Positions 32,527 through 43,462 of a stretch of 64,000 bases of DNA are shown here, piece by piece (the stretch's first letter is position 1; each line of letters starts with the position of its first letter). Location of the stretch: assembly GCF_023015765.1 (NCBI RefSeq), contig NZ_JALKAL010000004.1, positions 248,001 to 312,000 on the forward strand, in the 5' to 3' direction. This stretch comes from Ornithinimicrobium sp. F0845 (GTDB lineage Bacteria > Actinomycetota > Actinomycetes > Actinomycetales > Dermatophilaceae). Position numbers and translations under genes: made by a program. The notes under the pieces were generated by a model. That model was not told the origin of the DNA and searched no databases. It was given only the letters and a program-made list of their open reading frames with translations.

Positions 32527-34260
32527 TCAGCGACCGATAGTGTCGCGTGTCAGCTCGGGCCGCTCGAGGTCGGCGATGCGCGCCGCCTCGGCCTTGGCCT
32601 TCTCCTCAGCCTCGGCCTTGGCCTTCTTCTCAGCCTCCGCCTTGGCCTTGGCGTCTGCCTCGGCCTTGGCCTTCTCCTCAGCCTTCGCCTTGGCCTCCGC
32701 CTCGGTCCGGGCCAGGGCCGCGTCGTCGATGGCCTTCCAGGTGGCGCCGTCGACGATGCCGGTCGGCTCGAGCTCGGCCGCGACCTGCGCGTCGAGCACG
32801 GCCTGCTGGGTGATCGGTCCGAAGATGCCGTCGTCCTCGACGTCCAGCAGACGCTGCAGCAGCGCGACCGGCAGGCCGGTGTCCTCTATCTCCAGCTCGA
32901 CCGTGAAGTAGGCCAGGTGCGGGTGCTCACGCTGCTCCAGCAGGTGCCACACCAGGGTGTCCGTCGCGGTCAGGTCGTCCTGCAGCAGTGGCTGCTCCTC
33001 GGCGAACTCGGTCAGCGCGGCAGCCGTCTTCGGCCCGAACACGCCGTCGTCCTCCACGCCCAGCGCCTTCTGGAGGGTCTTGACGGCCTCGCCGCGGTCA
33101 CCCTCGGTGACCACGGTGCGGGAGTATGGCGTGAACTCGGTGAGCAGGTAGTCCGGGATCTCCGGCGCGAGCGCGCCCTCGGGCAGCTCGGGGATCTCCG
33201 ACCCCAGCGCCGCGGCATACGTCAGCTGGTCGAGCACGCCGGTCTGCGGCACACCCTGCTCGCCCTGCCAGGCCATCAGCGCCTCGCGGGTCTCGGGGTC
33301 CAGGACCCCGGTCTGCTCGACCTCCAGCAGCGGTTGCACCAGGTCGACACCGCCACCCTGACCGCCGGGCCGCACCGTGCTGTAGCCGGTGACGTCGGGC
33401 CAGAACTCCGCCGGGGCACACTCCTGCGTGCGCGGGGCCTGGGGCACGGCGGCATAGGCGCCGCCGATGACCGCGCACGGCCCCTGATCCATCTCCTCGG
33501 CAGTCAGGGCGATGCCGGTCCACCACGAGGTGCGCATGTAGGCACCGTCCCAGGTGAAGGAGAGGTGGACGTGGTCGGTGTGCGGGCTCTGCCCGACATA
33601 GCCCTTCCAGATCCCGTCGTAGGAGTGCCAGGCGTGGCGGTTCCAGATGATCGACTGGATGCCGAGCCGGCGGGCGACCTCGCCGTCGTTGTCGGTCAAC
33701 CAGGTGACGGCGGCGTCGCCGATGCGGCGGTCCATCGGGTCGTAGGCGTCGAGCTGCCAGTCGACCGCTCGACCGTCGTAGTGCTCCGAGCGCAGGTCGA
33801 TGCAGGACCGGTCCAGGGTGTAGCCCGGACGGTCGTAGTGCTGACCCAGCAGGTTGGCCACGGCGATGACACCCGGCTTGGTGACCGGGTCGCAGACCAC
33901 GTTGCGCTGGAAGACGTCGACCTCGTCGACCTCCTCGGGCAGCTCCATCTCCTCGGGCAGCACCTCGTTGGTCGGCGGCTCCGGCACCGGATAGTTGGGG
34001 TCGTCCGGCAGGGTCACCAGGGGTGAGGGACCGGTCGACCGGCCCCCGTAGCTGGTGCCGCTGCTGCCCGACGCCGACGACGTCTCCGAGCCGGTGTCCG
34101 CGTCCGAGTCCCCGGTGGCCCACACAGGCAGCTGTGTCATCGAGATGGCCAGCGCCAGCCCCAGCACCGCCACCCCGGCGCGGTTGACCTCCCGGTGCCG
34201 CCCTCGGGCGACCGGTTGTCGGCCACCGGCACCGCCGGCGGGTCCCCCTAAACGTGCCAC
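32527..34260 (-). CDS. Secreted peptidoglycan-binding protein with ARB_07466-like domain
   Basis: A 577-residue protein if started at the GTG at 34260, which has AGGGAG eight bases upstream; a GTG nine codons upstream (34287) lacks one. A basic N-terminus and one hydrophobic helix (VAVLGLALAISMTQLPVWA) form a signal or anchor. A low-complexity linker is followed by the ARB_07466-like domain (CIDLRSEHYDGRAVDWQLD, then HTDHVHLSF, with His ligands reminiscent of D,D-peptidases). Several peptidoglycan-binding-like modules follow (VEDDGVFGPKTAAAL, then VEDDGIFGPITQQAV). The end is a Lys/Ala/Glu-rich coiled coil of about 50 residues. Probably cell-wall attached. Confidence 0.85.
   Translation of the reverse strand: MARLGGPAGGAGGRQPVARGRHREVNRAGVAVLGLALAISMTQLPVWATGDSDADTGSETSSASGSSGTSYGGRSTGPSPLVTLPDDPNYPVPEPPTNEVLPEEMELPEEVDEVDVFQRNVVCDPVTKPGVIAVANLLGQHYDRPGYTLDRSCIDLRSEHYDGRAVDWQLDAYDPMDRRIGDAAVTWLTDNDGEVARRLGIQSIIWNRHAWHSYDGIWKGYVGQSPHTDHVHLSFTWDGAYMRTSWWTGIALTAEEMDQGPCAVIGGAYAAVPQAPRTQECAPAEFWPDVTGYSTVRPGGQGGGVDLVQPLLEVEQTGVLDPETREALMAWQGEQGVPQTGVLDQLTYAAALGSEIPELPEGALAPEIPDYLLTEFTPYSRTVVTEGDRGEAVKTLQKALGVEDDGVFGPKTAAALTEFAEEQPLLQDDLTATDTLVWHLLEQREHPHLAYFTVELEIEDTGLPVALLQRLLDVEDDGIFGPITQQAVLDAQVAAELEPTGIVDGATWKAIDDAALARTEAEAKAKAEEKAKAEADAKAKAEAEKKAKAEAEEKAKAEAARIADLERPELTRDTIGR
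32580..32705 (-). repeat. Lys-Ala-Glu repeat tract in the secreted protein
   Basis: About 42 codons of imperfect tandem repeats encode EAEAKAKAEEKAKAEADAKA-like sequence, built on the unit GCC AAG GCC GAG. It predicts a long single helix or coiled coil. The repeats make this tract prone to length variation. Confidence 0.7.
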
Positions 34261-34340
34261 GTCGATAACTCCCTGCGTCTCTGTCACGGGTCGAGCGAAG
34301 TTCTGCCAAGCGACTCTATGCCGCGAAGGGGCCTCCTGAC

Positions 34341-34386
34341 TACACCTCTGGGAAACCTCTTGCGCCTTGTGGCCAATTCTTGACCC
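34341..34386 (-). promoter_or_regulatory. Motif pair shared with the CWB2 deacetylase leader
   Basis: On the minus strand this leader contains GGGTCAAGAA (34386-34377) and CCAGAGGTGTA (34351-34341). The leader of the other secreted wall protein, at 62280-62305, has GGGTCAAGAA and CCAGAGGTATA in the opposite order. Shared regulation is a possible reading. Confidence 0.35.
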
Positions 34387-34444
34387 ATCCTTGCCCCCAT
34401 GGCGGGACGGATGGTGCTGGTGTGACTGGTGTGACGCCAGAGGT

Positions 34445-35113
34445 CTAAAGGTTCGCGACCTTCTCGTCCTGGGCGTCCAGCACCGAGATGAGCTCCTCGG
34501 CCGAGAGACCCACCGCGGTCACCACGGTGTAGTTGCCGCCGTCCTCGCGTCCCGCCACCGTCACCTCGAGGGTCTGCCCCAGGAGGCCCATGGAGATCGT
34601 GGTCCCCTGCGCGTCGCCCTCGACCTCGTTGAAGCCCATCGTCATCGACATCCCCTCCTCCTCGACCGTGATGTCGTCGCACGCGGAGTTGAGCGACTCG
34701 ATCAGCTCGAGCGGGTTGTCGCCCTCCTCCATGGAGGCCACGATGACCTGCACCGTGGGGGGACCCAGCAGGCTTGCGCCGGTGTCCTCACCGGTGAACT
34801 CGACCATCGACTGGGCCGTGAAGTCCGCGTCCAGGCTCTCCAGCGTGCCCAGCGCATCGAGGCACTCGTCGCTGAACTGGTCCGCGCCAGGGACGTCCTC
34901 GAGCAGCTCGCCCGCGGCGGCATCCTCCTCGGCGGCGCCCTCCTGCACCTCGCCGGCGGTGAAGCCCTCCAGCGGGAAGTCCTCCTCGGTGAGCAGCGCC
35001 TGGCTGGCCTGCTCCTGGGTCAGCGGGTCATCACCCCCGCCGCAGGCGGAGAGGCCGAGGCAGGCCACCGCCGACAGGACGAGGCCGCTCGTGGTCGTGG
35101 TCCTGCGGTGCAT
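34445..35113 (-). CDS. Putative lipoprotein (222 aa)
   Basis: Begins MHRRTTTTSGLVLSAVACLGLSACGGGDD, a lipoprotein signal with the lipobox LSAC. The mature part is acidic and Gly/Glu-rich, with two later Cys (DECLDAL and NSACDDI) that could pair. Strand-rich segments at the end (TVQVIVASMEEG, then LEVTVAGRED) recall mycobacterial DUF5642-like lipoproteins. Function unknown. Monocistronic. Confidence 0.8.
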   Translation of the reverse strand: MHRRTTTTSGLVLSAVACLGLSACGGGDDPLTQEQASQALLTEEDFPLEGFTAGEVQEGAAEEDAAAGELLEDVPGADQFSDECLDALGTLESLDADFTAQSMVEFTGEDTGASLLGPPTVQVIVASMEEGDNPLELIESLNSACDDITVEEEGMSMTMGFNEVEGDAQGTTISMGLLGQTLEVTVAGREDGGNYTVVTAVGLSAEELISVLDAQDEKVANL

Positions 35114-35136
35114 CCGAACTCCCGTGGTCGGTGGTG

Positions 35137-35182
35137 GGTCTCGCGTGCTACGTGAAGGCGGTCTCGCGCGCTAGGTGAAGGC
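35137..35182. repeat. 23-base tandem duplication upstream of the lipoprotein gene
   Basis: GGTCTCGCGTGCTACGTGAA plus GGC occurs at 35137-35159 and again at 35160-35182 with two mismatches. It lies just upstream of the lipoprotein start (35113), where promoter elements would be expected. Confidence 0.75.
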
Positions 35183-35218
35183 TACCGCCGGTCGCGACGG
35201 TGAGGAGGAACCGCCGGG

Positions 35219-37734
<2,516 letters not shown>

Positions 37735-37749
37735 CTACGATGCATGGGC

Positions 37750-38613
37750 ATGCGAGGAATCCTGCTGGCCGGCGGCACCGGGTCACGGTTGCACCCGATC
37801 ACTCTCGGCGTGAGCAAGCAACTGGTTCCGGTCTACGACAAGCCGATGGTCTACTACCCGCTGGCCACCCTCATGATGGCCGGGATCCGGGACGTGTTGA
37901 TCATCACCACCCCGCACGACGCCGAGGCCTTCGAACGGCTGCTCGGCGACGGCTCCCGCTTCGGCATCTCGATCACCTACGCCCAGCAGGCCAGTCCCGA
38001 CGGGATCGCCCAGGCGTTCCTCATCGGCGCCGACCACGTCGCCGGTGACACCAGCGCACTCGTGCTGGGCGACAACATCTTCTACGGGGCCGGCCTGGGC
38101 ACCCAGCTGCGCCGCTTCGACCAGCTGACCGGAGCGGCCGTGTTCGCCTACCGGGTCGCCGACCCCACGGCATACGGCGTGGTGGAGTTCGACGAGTCCG
38201 GCCGGGCCCTGTCCCTGGAGGAGAAGCCGCACCACCCCCGGAGCTCGTACGCCGTGCCCGGGCTCTACTTCTACGACCAGACCGTGGTCGAGCGCACCCG
38301 GACCCTGACACCCAGCGCACGGGGGGAGCTGGAGATCACCGACCTGAACCGCGGCTACCTTCAGGAGGGGGCCCTGCAGGTGGGGGTGCTGCCGAGGGGA
38401 ACCGCCTGGCTCGACACCGGGACCTTCGACGCGCTCAACGACGCCGGCAACTACGTGCGGACCCTCGAGGGTCGCCAGGGGCTGAAGATCGGCTGTCCCG
38501 AGGAGGTCGCCTGGCGGATGGGCTTCCTCACCGACGACGAGCTGGCCGAGCGCGCCGGACCGCTCCTGAAGTCCGGCTACGGCAGTTATCTGCTCGCTCT
38601 GCTGGACGGGTAA
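37750..38613 (+). CDS. rmlA: Glucose-1-phosphate thymidylyltransferase
   Basis: A 287-residue nucleotidyltransferase started at [18 protein letters not shown] (an ATG two codons earlier is possible). The signature [30 protein letters not shown] and the C-terminal [13 protein letters not shown] are all intact. It forms dTDP-glucose from glucose-1-phosphate and dTTP, the first step of the pathway completed by the divergent rmlB operon. Confidence 0.95.
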   Translation: MRGILLAGGTGSRLHPITLGVSKQLVPVYDKPMVYYPLATLMMAGIRDVLIITTPHDAEAFERLLGDGSRFGISITYAQQASPDGIAQAFLIGADHVAGDTSALVLGDNIFYGAGLGTQLRRFDQLTGAAVFAYRVADPTAYGVVEFDESGRALSLEEKPHHPRSSYAVPGLYFYDQTVVERTRTLTPSARGELEITDLNRGYLQEGALQVGVLPRGTAWLDTGTFDALNDAGNYVRTLEGRQGLKIGCPEEVAWRMGFLTDDELAERAGPLLKSGYGSYLLALLDG

Positions 38614-38693
38614 AGTTCTGGCAAAGTCGATCGTCGCAGCAGCGAGTACGATGGGTGGGTCGACTTTGTGACCACGACGGGGAGAGAGCGCCG

Positions 38694-40121
38694 GTGCAGA
38701 TCCACGAACTGCTCGCGATCCTGCGGACGAGGTGGCGCATCATCCTGGCGACCATCCTCGTCGTCGTGAGCGTCGCCGCGGTCATCACGCTGCGCACTCC
38801 GCCGACCTACGAGGCCTACACCCGCGTCTACCTCTCCGCCCAGGGCGACCAGGGCTCGGTCAACATGTACCAGATGCCGTCGGCCGAGCTCGAGACCATC
38901 CTCGAGGTCGCCCAGTCGCCGGTCGTCCTCACCCCCGTCCGGGAGGAGCTCGGCCTCGAGCCGGGGCAGATCCTGGGCGTCCGGGCCGCCGCCGAGACCG
39001 GCACGCCCCTGATCGACATCAACGTCAGCGCCCGTTCGCCGCAGGCTGCCGCCGACGTGGCGACCGCGGTCGCCCACAAGCTGGCCGAGGTCTCTCCCGA
39101 GTTCTCCCAGATGCTGGCCGCGTCCGGCGGGGAGGTGCAGGCGCAGACGATCGTGGCCGCCTCCCCGCCCGGCGCACCGGTCAGCCCCGACGTGCAGCGC
39201 AACCTCGCGCTGGCTCTGCTGGCGGGTCTGTTCCTGGGCATCGGCTTCGCGCTGCTGCGCCACAACCTGGACACCCGGGTGCGCTCCGCCAAGGACCTGG
39301 CCGAGATGTCCGGTCGACCCGTCCTGGCCACGATCCCGCAACGCAAGGGCAGCGAGACCCACCGGGTCTTCATGGAGTCCGACCCGTTCAGCCCGCACGC
39401 CGAGGCGATCCGCCGGCTGCGCACCAACCTGATGTTCGTCGACGTGACGACCCGCAAGCACTCCTTCCTGATCACCTCGCCGATGCCGAGCGAGGGCAAG
39501 ACCACCACGGCCGTCAACCTGGCGATCGCGATGGCCGATGCCGGCACCCGCGTGCTCCTGGTCGACGCCGACCTGCGCAACCCCTCGATCGCCACCACCA
39601 TGGGCCTGGAGGGCAGCGTCGGCCTGACGACCGTGCTCCTCGGCCGGGCCTCCCTGGACGACATGCTCGTGCAGTGGAACGGCAGTGACCTGTTCATCCT
39701 GCCCGCCGGTGAGATCCCCCCGAACCCCAGCGAGCTGCTCGGCTCGGAGGCGATGCGCGACCTGTTCTCCGAGCTCACCCGCCGCTTCGACTTCGTGCTG
39801 GTCGACACCCCGCCGGTCCTCCCGGTCACCGACGCGACCGTGGTCGACACCCTCACCGGTGGCTCGCTCATGGTCGTCGCAGCCAACCGCACCAAGAAGC
39901 GCCACGTCTCCGAGGCCATCAAGTCCTTCGAGACCGCCGGCGCCAAGCTCGCCGGCATGGCCCTGAACCTGGCGCCGATGGAGAGCGTGGCCTACTACGG
40001 CTACTACCGCCAGGAGGGCAGCACCTCCCGCCGTGGCTCCGAGGCTGATGAGGAGCAGAGCCAGTTGATGTTGGAGGCCACCCGCCCCCGCGCGGCTGCC
40101 CGCTCCCGCTCCCGCCGCTGA
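38694..40121 (+). CDS. Wzz/BY-kinase polysaccharide copolymerase
   Basis: A 475-residue protein with a GTG start and GGGAGAGAG upstream. Two transmembrane helices (IILATILVVVSVAAVITL and NLALALLAGLFLGIGFALL) flank a Wzz chain-length domain. The cytoplasmic kinase has Walker A PMPSEGKTTTA near residue 265, Walker A' VLLVDADLRNP and Walker B FVLVDTPP. A short C-terminal Tyr cluster (AYYGYYRQ) and a Ser/Arg tail follow. Such proteins control export and length of surface polysaccharide through autophosphorylation. Its position after rmlA ties rhamnose synthesis to that polymer. Confidence 0.92.
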   Translation: MQIHELLAILRTRWRIILATILVVVSVAAVITLRTPPTYEAYTRVYLSAQGDQGSVNMYQMPSAELETILEVAQSPVVLTPVREELGLEPGQILGVRAAAETGTPLIDINVSARSPQAAADVATAVAHKLAEVSPEFSQMLAASGGEVQAQTIVAASPPGAPVSPDVQRNLALALLAGLFLGIGFALLRHNLDTRVRSAKDLAEMSGRPVLATIPQRKGSETHRVFMESDPFSPHAEAIRRLRTNLMFVDVTTRKHSFLITSPMPSEGKTTTAVNLAIAMADAGTRVLLVDADLRNPSIATTMGLEGSVGLTTVLLGRASLDDMLVQWNGSDLFILPAGEIPPNPSELLGSEAMRDLFSELTRRFDFVLVDTPPVLPVTDATVVDTLTGGSLMVVAANRTKKRHVSEAIKSFETAGAKLAGMALNLAPMESVAYYGYYRQEGSTSRRGSEADEEQSQLMLEATRPRAAARSRSRR

Positions 40122-40122
40122 C

Positions 40123-40175
40123 CATTTTTGGGGACGTTTTGCAGGCCTCCCACGCATTCTTGGGGAGGTTTTGCA
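40123..40175. terminator. Two-copy 21-base repeat with terminator-like hairpin after the BY-kinase gene
   Basis: CATTTTTGGGGACGTTTTGC (40123-40142) and CATTCTTGGGGAGGTTTTGC (40155-40174) are two copies, each followed by A, at a 32-base step. CCTCCC (40146-40151) and GGGAGG (40163-40168) form a stem followed by TTTT, a plausible intrinsic terminator for the BY-kinase transcript. Confidence 0.5.
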
Positions 40176-40207
40176 CGCCGCGCATCGAGCGGCCACCACA
40201 GCACCCG

Positions 40208-40279
40208 CGTCTTCGAGCGCCTCCCTCATCTTCGGGCCGACTGCAACCGGCTCGATGAGACAGAGGGCGCTCGAAGACG
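40208..40279. repeat. Large inverted repeat between convergent genes
   Basis: CGTCTTCGAGCGCC (40208-40221) and GGCGCTCGAAGACG (40266-40279) are perfect 14-base arms. Inside them CTCATC (40225-40230) pairs with GATGAG (40254-40259). It lies between the convergent BY-kinase and PqqD-like genes. It may be a bidirectional terminator or the remains of a small mobile element. Confidence 0.55.
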
Positions 40280-40353
40280 AGGCGAGGTCGGGGTCTGACG
40301 CTGGACGACGAGGGGCGCGCCACCAGATCGAGGAGGCGAGGGGCTGGGGCTCG

Positions 40354-40758
40354 TCAGCCCGCTGAGGGGTCGGGCGCGCGCGGGATGATGAATCCGCCCT
40401 CGCGCAGCTCCTCGGCGAACTCCTGGATCGCCTCGGGGTCGACCTCCTCGACCGGCACGCCGAGGTCGCGCGCGACCCGGGCGACGGGATCCTCACCCCC
40501 GGTGGCGACGAGCGCGCGGTAGAGCACCGCCGAGGCACCGGCCAGCACCGCCACGGGGCCGTCCGGCAGGGGCGCGAGATAGACCACACCACCGATCTCC
40601 CGTGTCGCCCCACCGTCCACCGGCTGGTCCCGGTCCGGAGCGGGCGCCCCGTCCACCGGTTGGTCCTGTTCCGCCACGTCCGGCACGTCCACCACGGCGA
40701 CCCCCACCGCACGAGACCAGCGGGAGGAGGTGGCGCCCGGCATACTGCCGCTGGTCAT
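40354..40758 (-). CDS. PqqD-like small protein
   Basis: A 134-residue protein started at MTSGSMPGATSSRW (40758). The C-terminal 80 residues (GGVVYLAPLPDGPVAVLAGASAVLYRALV, then VARDLGVPVEEVDPEAIQEFAEELREGGFI) have the winged-helix pattern of PqqD/RRE-like proteins. The N-terminal part contains a short repeated DQPVDG. It is translationally coupled to the nucleotidyltransferase upstream (four-base overlap). PqqD-like domains bind peptide substrates in RiPP pathways, but similar proteins also occur in polysaccharide clusters. Confidence 0.65.
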   Translation of the reverse strand: MTSGSMPGATSSRWSRAVGVAVVDVPDVAEQDQPVDGAPAPDRDQPVDGGATREIGGVVYLAPLPDGPVAVLAGASAVLYRALVATGGEDPVARVARDLGVPVEEVDPEAIQEFAEELREGGFIIPRAPDPSAG

Positions 40759-41627
40759 GGAGACCCCCGACGGATCCGCCGCACGAGCACCGCCCGGAGC
40801 TCCCCGACACCACGGACGCCGCGGTGCACGAACTCGCGCGCCACCTCCGCACGCGTCGGCGGGCGCCCCAGCTGGTGCCCCAGGACCTCCGTGTTGACCA
40901 GCGGCACCCGCACCAGGAGGCCGGCCCTGCCCCGCAGCGTCGGCTCCGCGCGCACCCGCGCCAGCCACTCGGCCGACCGGCTGCCACCCTCGGTGGTGAC
41001 CTTCCACATCCAGTACTCCCGCTCGCCGCGGTGCTCCTCGAGCCGCCCCAGTGCGGCGTCGAAGGCCACCTCGGCATGCACCCGATGGACGAGTGCCTCG
41101 ACCTGCTGCCACGCCGCGGGATCCGCACGCACCTGCGCGACCCGGGGGTCCTCCACGACGGTGCGCCGGTTGCGCAGGTTGTTCAGCACGAGCACGAGGA
41201 CCTGGCCCGCGGCGGACGGCACGGGACAGGGCATGCCGCCGATCTCCGCGACCTGTCGCCCGGCCCACAGCTCCTCGAAGGTCGCGACAGGGTCCTGGTG
41301 CATCCCCGGGAAGAAGCGGTGCAGGTCCGCGTAGCCCCAGTGCGGGTGGTGCACGGTGGCCGCGTGCCCGAACGGCGAGCCGGTCACGAAGTCGCTGTAG
41401 CGGTCCCAGCCCAGCGCGGTCAGCTCGGCGAGGAGGAGTCCGACCTCGGACGGATCCACGAGGATGTCGGCGTCGGTGGCGCCACCGGAGGAGCGCAGGT
41501 CGTCGTCGACGGCCACGCCCTTGATGTGCAGGACCCGCACCCCGATGCGGGTGGCCGCCTGCTGCACCGCGGCGTGCGCGAACGCAGCACGGACCCGGCG
41601 CGGCACCAGGTCGGGGGCAGCAGGCAC
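40755..41627 (-). CDS. Nucleotidyltransferase-family protein (NTP_transf_5-like)
   Basis: A 290-residue protein. VRVLHIKGVAVDDDL, then GGATDADILVDP with the metal-binding Asp pair DAD, is the minimal nucleotidyltransferase signature, and HWGYADLHRFFPG gives a further conserved segment. The family is found in exopolysaccharide and some RiPP loci; its substrate is unknown. It forms a two-gene operon with the PqqD-like gene, next to the BY-kinase. Confidence 0.8.
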   Translation of the reverse strand: MPAAPDLVPRRVRAAFAHAAVQQAATRIGVRVLHIKGVAVDDDLRSSGGATDADILVDPSEVGLLLAELTALGWDRYSDFVTGSPFGHAATVHHPHWGYADLHRFFPGMHQDPVATFEELWAGRQVAEIGGMPCPVPSAAGQVLVLVLNNLRNRRTVVEDPRVAQVRADPAAWQQVEALVHRVHAEVAFDAALGRLEEHRGEREYWMWKVTTEGGSRSAEWLARVRAEPTLRGRAGLLVRVPLVNTEVLGHQLGRPPTRAEVAREFVHRGVRGVGELRAVLVRRIRRGSP

Positions 41628-41724
41628 GACTCGATGCTAGCCGCGGCCGGAGATGACGCCTGTCACCTGACCTGGATGACTGGCGGGCCTTGGCGGGTCG
41701 GTCGCGATGGGGCAGGCTCGGAGT

Positions 41725-42822
41725 ATGTCGTCCGCCCCCACCCCTGCCGCCACGGCGGACCCGTGGGAGCGGTTCGGCTGGCTGATGGGCGCGATCTGGC
41801 TGGTCTTCCTCGCCTTCCCGATCGTCGCCATCGCCACCTCCGACGAGCAGCCAGTATGGCGTGTGCTCGGGATCTGCGGGATCCTCGCCTTCGGCGCGAG
41901 CTACCTCCGGGGGTTTTTTCAGATCAGCAGCCAGGACACCTGGGACCTGGTGGTGCGCACCGGCGTGCGCTATCTCGTGCTGCTGGCCCTGATCACCCTC
42001 GCGCTGACCCCGCTGGTCGGGCTGGGGGCCCTGGCCCACCTGCCCTACATCGTGGCCCTGGGGATGTTCAGTCTGCCGCTGGCCTGGGCCTTCGGCCTGG
42101 CAGGCGCGGCGATCCTGACGGCCATCCTCGTGCCTCTGGTGGTGGGCGCGCTCCCCGAGACCTGGTACTTCATCCTCATCATCACCCTGGTCGCCATCTC
42201 GACCGGACTGGTCCGGGTGTTCGAGGAACGCGGCCATGCGCACCGGGCGGCTCAGGCCGATCTGGCCCTGGCCGCCGAGCGCGACCGGGTGGCCCGCGAC
42301 GTCCATGACGTCCTGGGGCACAGCCTGACGGTGGTCACCGTGAAGGCCGAGCTGGCCCAGCGGCTCATCGACACCGACCCGGCGCGGGCGCACGAGGAGC
42401 TCGAGCAGATCCAGGCCCTGTCCCGCGTCGCCCTCGCCGAGATCCGGGCCACCGTCTCCGGCCTCCGCGTGGCCAGCCTGGCCGACGAGCTCGCCGCCGC
42501 CGACTCCGCCCTCGCCGACGCGGGAGTGCAGGCCGAGCTGCCGGAGAACCTCGACGTCGTCGACCCCCGGCACCGGGTGCTGTTGGCGTGGGTGCTGCGC
42601 GAGGCCGTCACGAACGTCGTCCGACACAGTGGCGCCAGCCTGTGCACCGTCGAGCTGGGCAGCGACCTGCTGCGTGTCACCGACGACGGGAAGGGCACCG
42701 GCGGCCGCAGGGAGGGCAACGGACTGCGTGGCATCCGCGAGCGGGTCTGCGCCGCCGGCGGGACCCTCACCCTTGCTCCCGGACCCGCCGGGGGCACCGT
42801 CCTGGAGGTCACCCTTGACTAG
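41725..42822 (+). CDS. DesK/NarL-type sensor histidine kinase
   Basis: A 365-residue protein from MSSAPTPAATADPW (41725), or 371 from the ATG at 41707. About five to six transmembrane helices precede the HisKA_3 motif ERDRVARDVHDVLGHSLTVVTVKAEL with the phospho-acceptor His. The HATPase has REAVTNVVRHSGAS and a reduced N/G box region DDGKGTGGRREGNGLRGI. DesK relatives sense membrane state. The response regulator gene overlaps its end. Confidence 0.92.
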   Translation: MSSAPTPAATADPWERFGWLMGAIWLVFLAFPIVAIATSDEQPVWRVLGICGILAFGASYLRGFFQISSQDTWDLVVRTGVRYLVLLALITLALTPLVGLGALAHLPYIVALGMFSLPLAWAFGLAGAAILTAILVPLVVGALPETWYFILIITLVAISTGLVRVFEERGHAHRAAQADLALAAERDRVARDVHDVLGHSLTVVTVKAELAQRLIDTDPARAHEELEQIQALSRVALAEIRATVSGLRVASLADELAAADSALADAGVQAELPENLDVVDPRHRVLLAWVLREAVTNVVRHSGASLCTVELGSDLLRVTDDGKGTGGRREGNGLRGIRERVCAAGGTLTLAPGPAGGTVLEVTLD

Positions 42823-43462
42823 CGCCACCGACCCCGTCCCCGGCACCAGCGGGCACCCGATCAGGGTGCTCCTCGCCGACGACCAGGCCCTGGTCCGTGG
42901 CGCACTCGCCGCCCTCCTCAACCTGGAGCCCGACCTCACCGTCGTCGCCGAGGTGGGGCGCGGTGACGAGGTCGTCGCTGCGGCGCTGGACTCACAGGCG
43001 GACGTCTGCCTGGTCGACATCGAGATGCCCGGAGCGGACGGCATCGAGGCCACCGCGCAGTTGCGCCAGCAGGTCCCGGGGTGCCGGTCGCTCATCGTCA
43101 CGACCTTCGGACGGCCGGGCTATCTGCGTCGGGCGATGGATGCCGGCGCCAGCGGTTTCGTGGTCAAGGACACTCCTGCGCGGGAGTTGGCAGAGGCGGT
43201 CCGCCGCGTGCACGCGGGCCTGCGGGTCGTGGACCCGGGGCTGGCCACCGAGTCGCTGTTGGGCGGCCCCAACCCGCTCACCGACCGCGAGCGCCAGGTC
43301 CTCCGTGAGGCGATCGCCGGGGGGACCGTGTCGGCGATCGCCGGCCGCGTGCACCTGTCCCAGGGCACGGTTCGCAACTATCTGTCGTCGGCGATCGGCA
43401 AGACCGGCACCTCGACCCGGGTCGAGGCCGCCCAGGTCGCCCGCGAACGAGGCTGGCTCTAG
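42815..43462 (+). CDS. NarL/DesR-type response regulator
   Basis: A 215-residue protein. The only sensible start is the TTG at 42815, which overlaps the kinase stop and is preceded by GGAGG (42804-42808) at good spacing. The receiver has IRVLLADDQALVRG, the phospho-acceptor Asp in CLVDIEMPGADG and the Lys in VVKDTPA. The LuxR HTH is LTDRERQVLREAIAGGTVSAIAGRVHLSQGTVRNYLSSA. DesR relatives control membrane-lipid or transport genes; targets here are unknown. Its end overlaps the convergent SARP gene by four bases. Confidence 0.93.
   Translation: MTSATDPVPGTSGHPIRVLLADDQALVRGALAALLNLEPDLTVVAEVGRGDEVVAAALDSQADVCLVDIEMPGADGIEATAQLRQQVPGCRSLIVTTFGRPGYLRRAMDAGASGFVVKDTPARELAEAVRRVHAGLRVVDPGLATESLLGGPNPLTDRERQVLREAIAGGTVSAIAGRVHLSQGTVRNYLSSAIGKTGTSTRVEAAQVARERGWL

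Noticed and set aside
32527-34440. A cyclic-di-AMP riboswitch before the secreted ARB_07466-like gene
   Set aside because: Such genes are often preceded by one in Actinobacteria, but none of its conserved segments is visible in the leader.
38586-40712. A long antisense open frame opposite the BY-kinase gene
   Set aside because: It lies opposite a gene with all BY-kinase motifs, has no recognisable domain, and is explained by high GC leaving few stop codons.
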